From Aquarana catesbeiana (lineage: Eukaryota > Chordata > Amphibia > Anura > Ranidae): a stretch of DNA of 64,000 nt. Below, piece after piece: positions 49,301 to 52,300 of the stretch (its first letter is position 1; each line of letters begins with the position of its first letter). The DNA is taken from contig NC_133325.1 of NCBI RefSeq assembly GCF_042186555.1, positions 295,960,263 to 296,024,262 on the forward strand, given 5' to 3'. The position numbers were made by a program, and so were the translations under genes. The notes beneath the pieces were generated by a model. It did no database searches. It saw only the letters and a program-made list of their open reading frames with translations, and had not been told where the DNA came from.

Positions 49301-52300
49301 AATGAGCCGAAGCTCTGCTGACTTCCATCATCCAATCATGTGCAAGCAAAAATGCTGTTATTTTATTTTCCTTGTACGTTGATTGGGTTTTCTTTCAAAG
49401 TGAAAATTCACCACATTCATTAAACTCTGAGGCAAATTCTCTTGTAAAGTGAACAGCCTATTTGCCCTTAGCATATCAACTGCACAGAGAACACATTACC
49501 TGTTGGATGGTTGTGAGTCATCCTCCCACATTCAATGCTAACTTCAATCAAGGTTTCCAGCCTTTCTGGTTTCCAGTATTTCATCCCAATGCACATGGCC
49601 TTAGTTGCTGCTCCAAATCCTGAACCTAAAACAAACCAAAATATACTAGTGAATTTAAATTGAATCAAGGGAAAGAAAATGCCTACATTTAACTCACTAT
49701 ACCTTTTATTAAAGTGATTGTAAAGTTTTTTCTTCCTTTTAAAATAATAAACATGTTAAACTTACCTGCTCTGTGCAATGGTTTTGTACAGAGCAGCCCC
49801 GATCCTCCTCTTCTGGTGGGTCCCCCACCAGCGCTCTTGCCTTCTGAGTGCTCCCATAGATAGCCACTTGCTATGTGGGCACTGGTGCAGGCTCGATCCT
49901 GAACCACACTGTGTGTGTGTCTATTGACAGGCACAGTGTGGTTCGGCCCTGCCCCTTCCCTTGTCACTGGATTTGGTTGACAGCAGCAGGTGCCATTGGC
50001 TCCCGCTGCTCTCACTGAATCCAGTGAGGAGGGAGAGAGAGCAGTGCCACTGCTCTTGGGCACAGCTCTAGCTCAAGATCAGGCTCAAGAAAGTATTTGG
50101 GGGGGGCGGGGGGGGGGGGGCAGGGGAGGAGCTGCATGTAAAAGGTTTTTTACTTTAATGCAGAGAATGCACATTAAGGTACTACTTTAAGGCTAGAGAA
50201 TATATGTTCCACTTAAAGCTGTATATCCAAGAGCTGAACACCGTATACAAAGCCCACATTAATGTATTATACTGATTATGTGGTTTAAAATTTTGCTAGT
50301 ATAAAGTACCCCAATCTGCCTCTGTTAGTTTATTGCAATCACGTCACAGCAGGATAGGAAAATGCTGCAGTGTAAGCTAATCAAGGCTCTATTGATTTGC
50401 ACAGTGCTGTTATCCTAATATTGTATAAGAAGGGGTGAACACAGAGATAACCTCATCAATGTGCTGCTGTTCCTTGTCCAATAAAGAGGCTGGGGGCAAG
50501 TAGGTGATGCCACTGTATTTCCCAATCATAACAAAGAAATGGTGTCACCCTCTGAGCTATGCAGGTTTGTGTGAAATTTATTTGCAGGTAAAACTATTTA
50601 AGAAATATAAACCATTAATTTAGCTGCTTGGCCAGAGTTTTAACTCCCAGCAGTAGCTACAGTATTTTAGTTTATCAATCAAAACCAAGAAATATTATAA
50701 AATACATAGATCCTTACATACTCTCACCTATCACTAAATTAGGCAACACATCAGGCTCTACCACCAACCTGCACAATTCAAGAGCCCTATACCTACCTAG
50801 CTATTTTAGTTTATCAATACAAACTAAGAAATATAATAAAATACATAGATTCTCACATACTCTCTCCTATCACTAAATTAGGCAACATATCAGGTTCAAC
50901 CACCTGGACAAGTCAAGAGTTGTATACCTACCTAGCTATTTTAGTTTATCAATACAAATCAAGAAATATTATAAAATACATAGATCCTCACATACTCTTA
51001 CTTATCATTAAATTTGGCAACATATCAGGCTCTTCCACCAACCTGGACAAGTCAAGTGCCCCTATACCTACTTAGTTACTTTAGTTTATCAATCAAAACT
51101 AATAAATATTATAAAATACATCAATTCTCACATACTCTCACCTATCACTAAATTAGACAACATACCAGGTTCTACCACCAACCTGGACAAGTCAAGAGCC
51201 CTATACCTAACAAAATATACCAAACCTGAATGTAGTGCATCCTACCCCTTAATCTGGTGCAAAGAAAGTCCCTAATTTTGGAGTTTATATTCCAAAAATC
51301 ATACGGCAACAACATTTTTCCAGTGCTTAAAGTGGGCTGATGAAACTAAAAATGACCGGATTCCCCCATCCACACAAGCAAGGTGGATGGAGGACTCCTC
51401 CCCACTGTGCCATTGCATTCTGACAGAATACACTGTTTCGTTACAGCCGCTGATCAACAAAAGTTTTCCATCATTCCTGTGCGACAGAAGTCAATCATTA
51501 GGTCGACTTCTGTTGAGCAGGAATGGCCACACAAGGATCAAAATTTGTTAGGTTCCTGCTGAACCATGGGTAGAGTTAGATTAATAAAAATGGTGGCATT
51601 CCCAAAAATACATCCTACAAACACCGCAAATTACATTAAAACTAACAAACCTCAAAAAAATCTGTTGGGCATTCCAGGGATTTGTCTGGGCTGAAAACAA
51701 TGCAAGAATTAGCCTACACATTTTCCAACAAACAATTAGAATTGAGGTCTTAATCTCTTGGAGCTAGAATTCTTCAATTTAGCAGCAGTAACTGGATAAC
51801 TGGATACGTTTAAGATTAGATCCATAATACAGACACATACTGTACATGGACACTACATGCTAAACCCAATATAAGCCTTTTGTACTTGCTCCATATGCAT
51901 AAAGACCTCTTACCCTTGTAAATCACCTCAAACATGCTTTTATACATTTTGTTAAGCAGCACGGCATGAATTCAGAAGCAAACATCAAGTTAATAGCCAA
52001 ATCAGAATGCTTCACATTTCTCCAAGCACATTCATATATTTTGAATATCAATAAAAACCTCTCCCGCACTGATTGGTCAAATCCAATATGCCAAAAGCTT
52101 GTGAAACCCAAACCCTAAAATAAAATTGATATTATAGGTAGGTATATGTATGTTGCCACAAGCAACTGGAGTATCATAAAAGTCCCATGAAATTAAATAA
52201 ATGGACTCAATATTACCCCACTAAAAACACAGATGTTTTCACCTCTAACATTCTAAAAAACTGACCCACCAACTTCATACAGAGAGATAATGTTAAAAAT

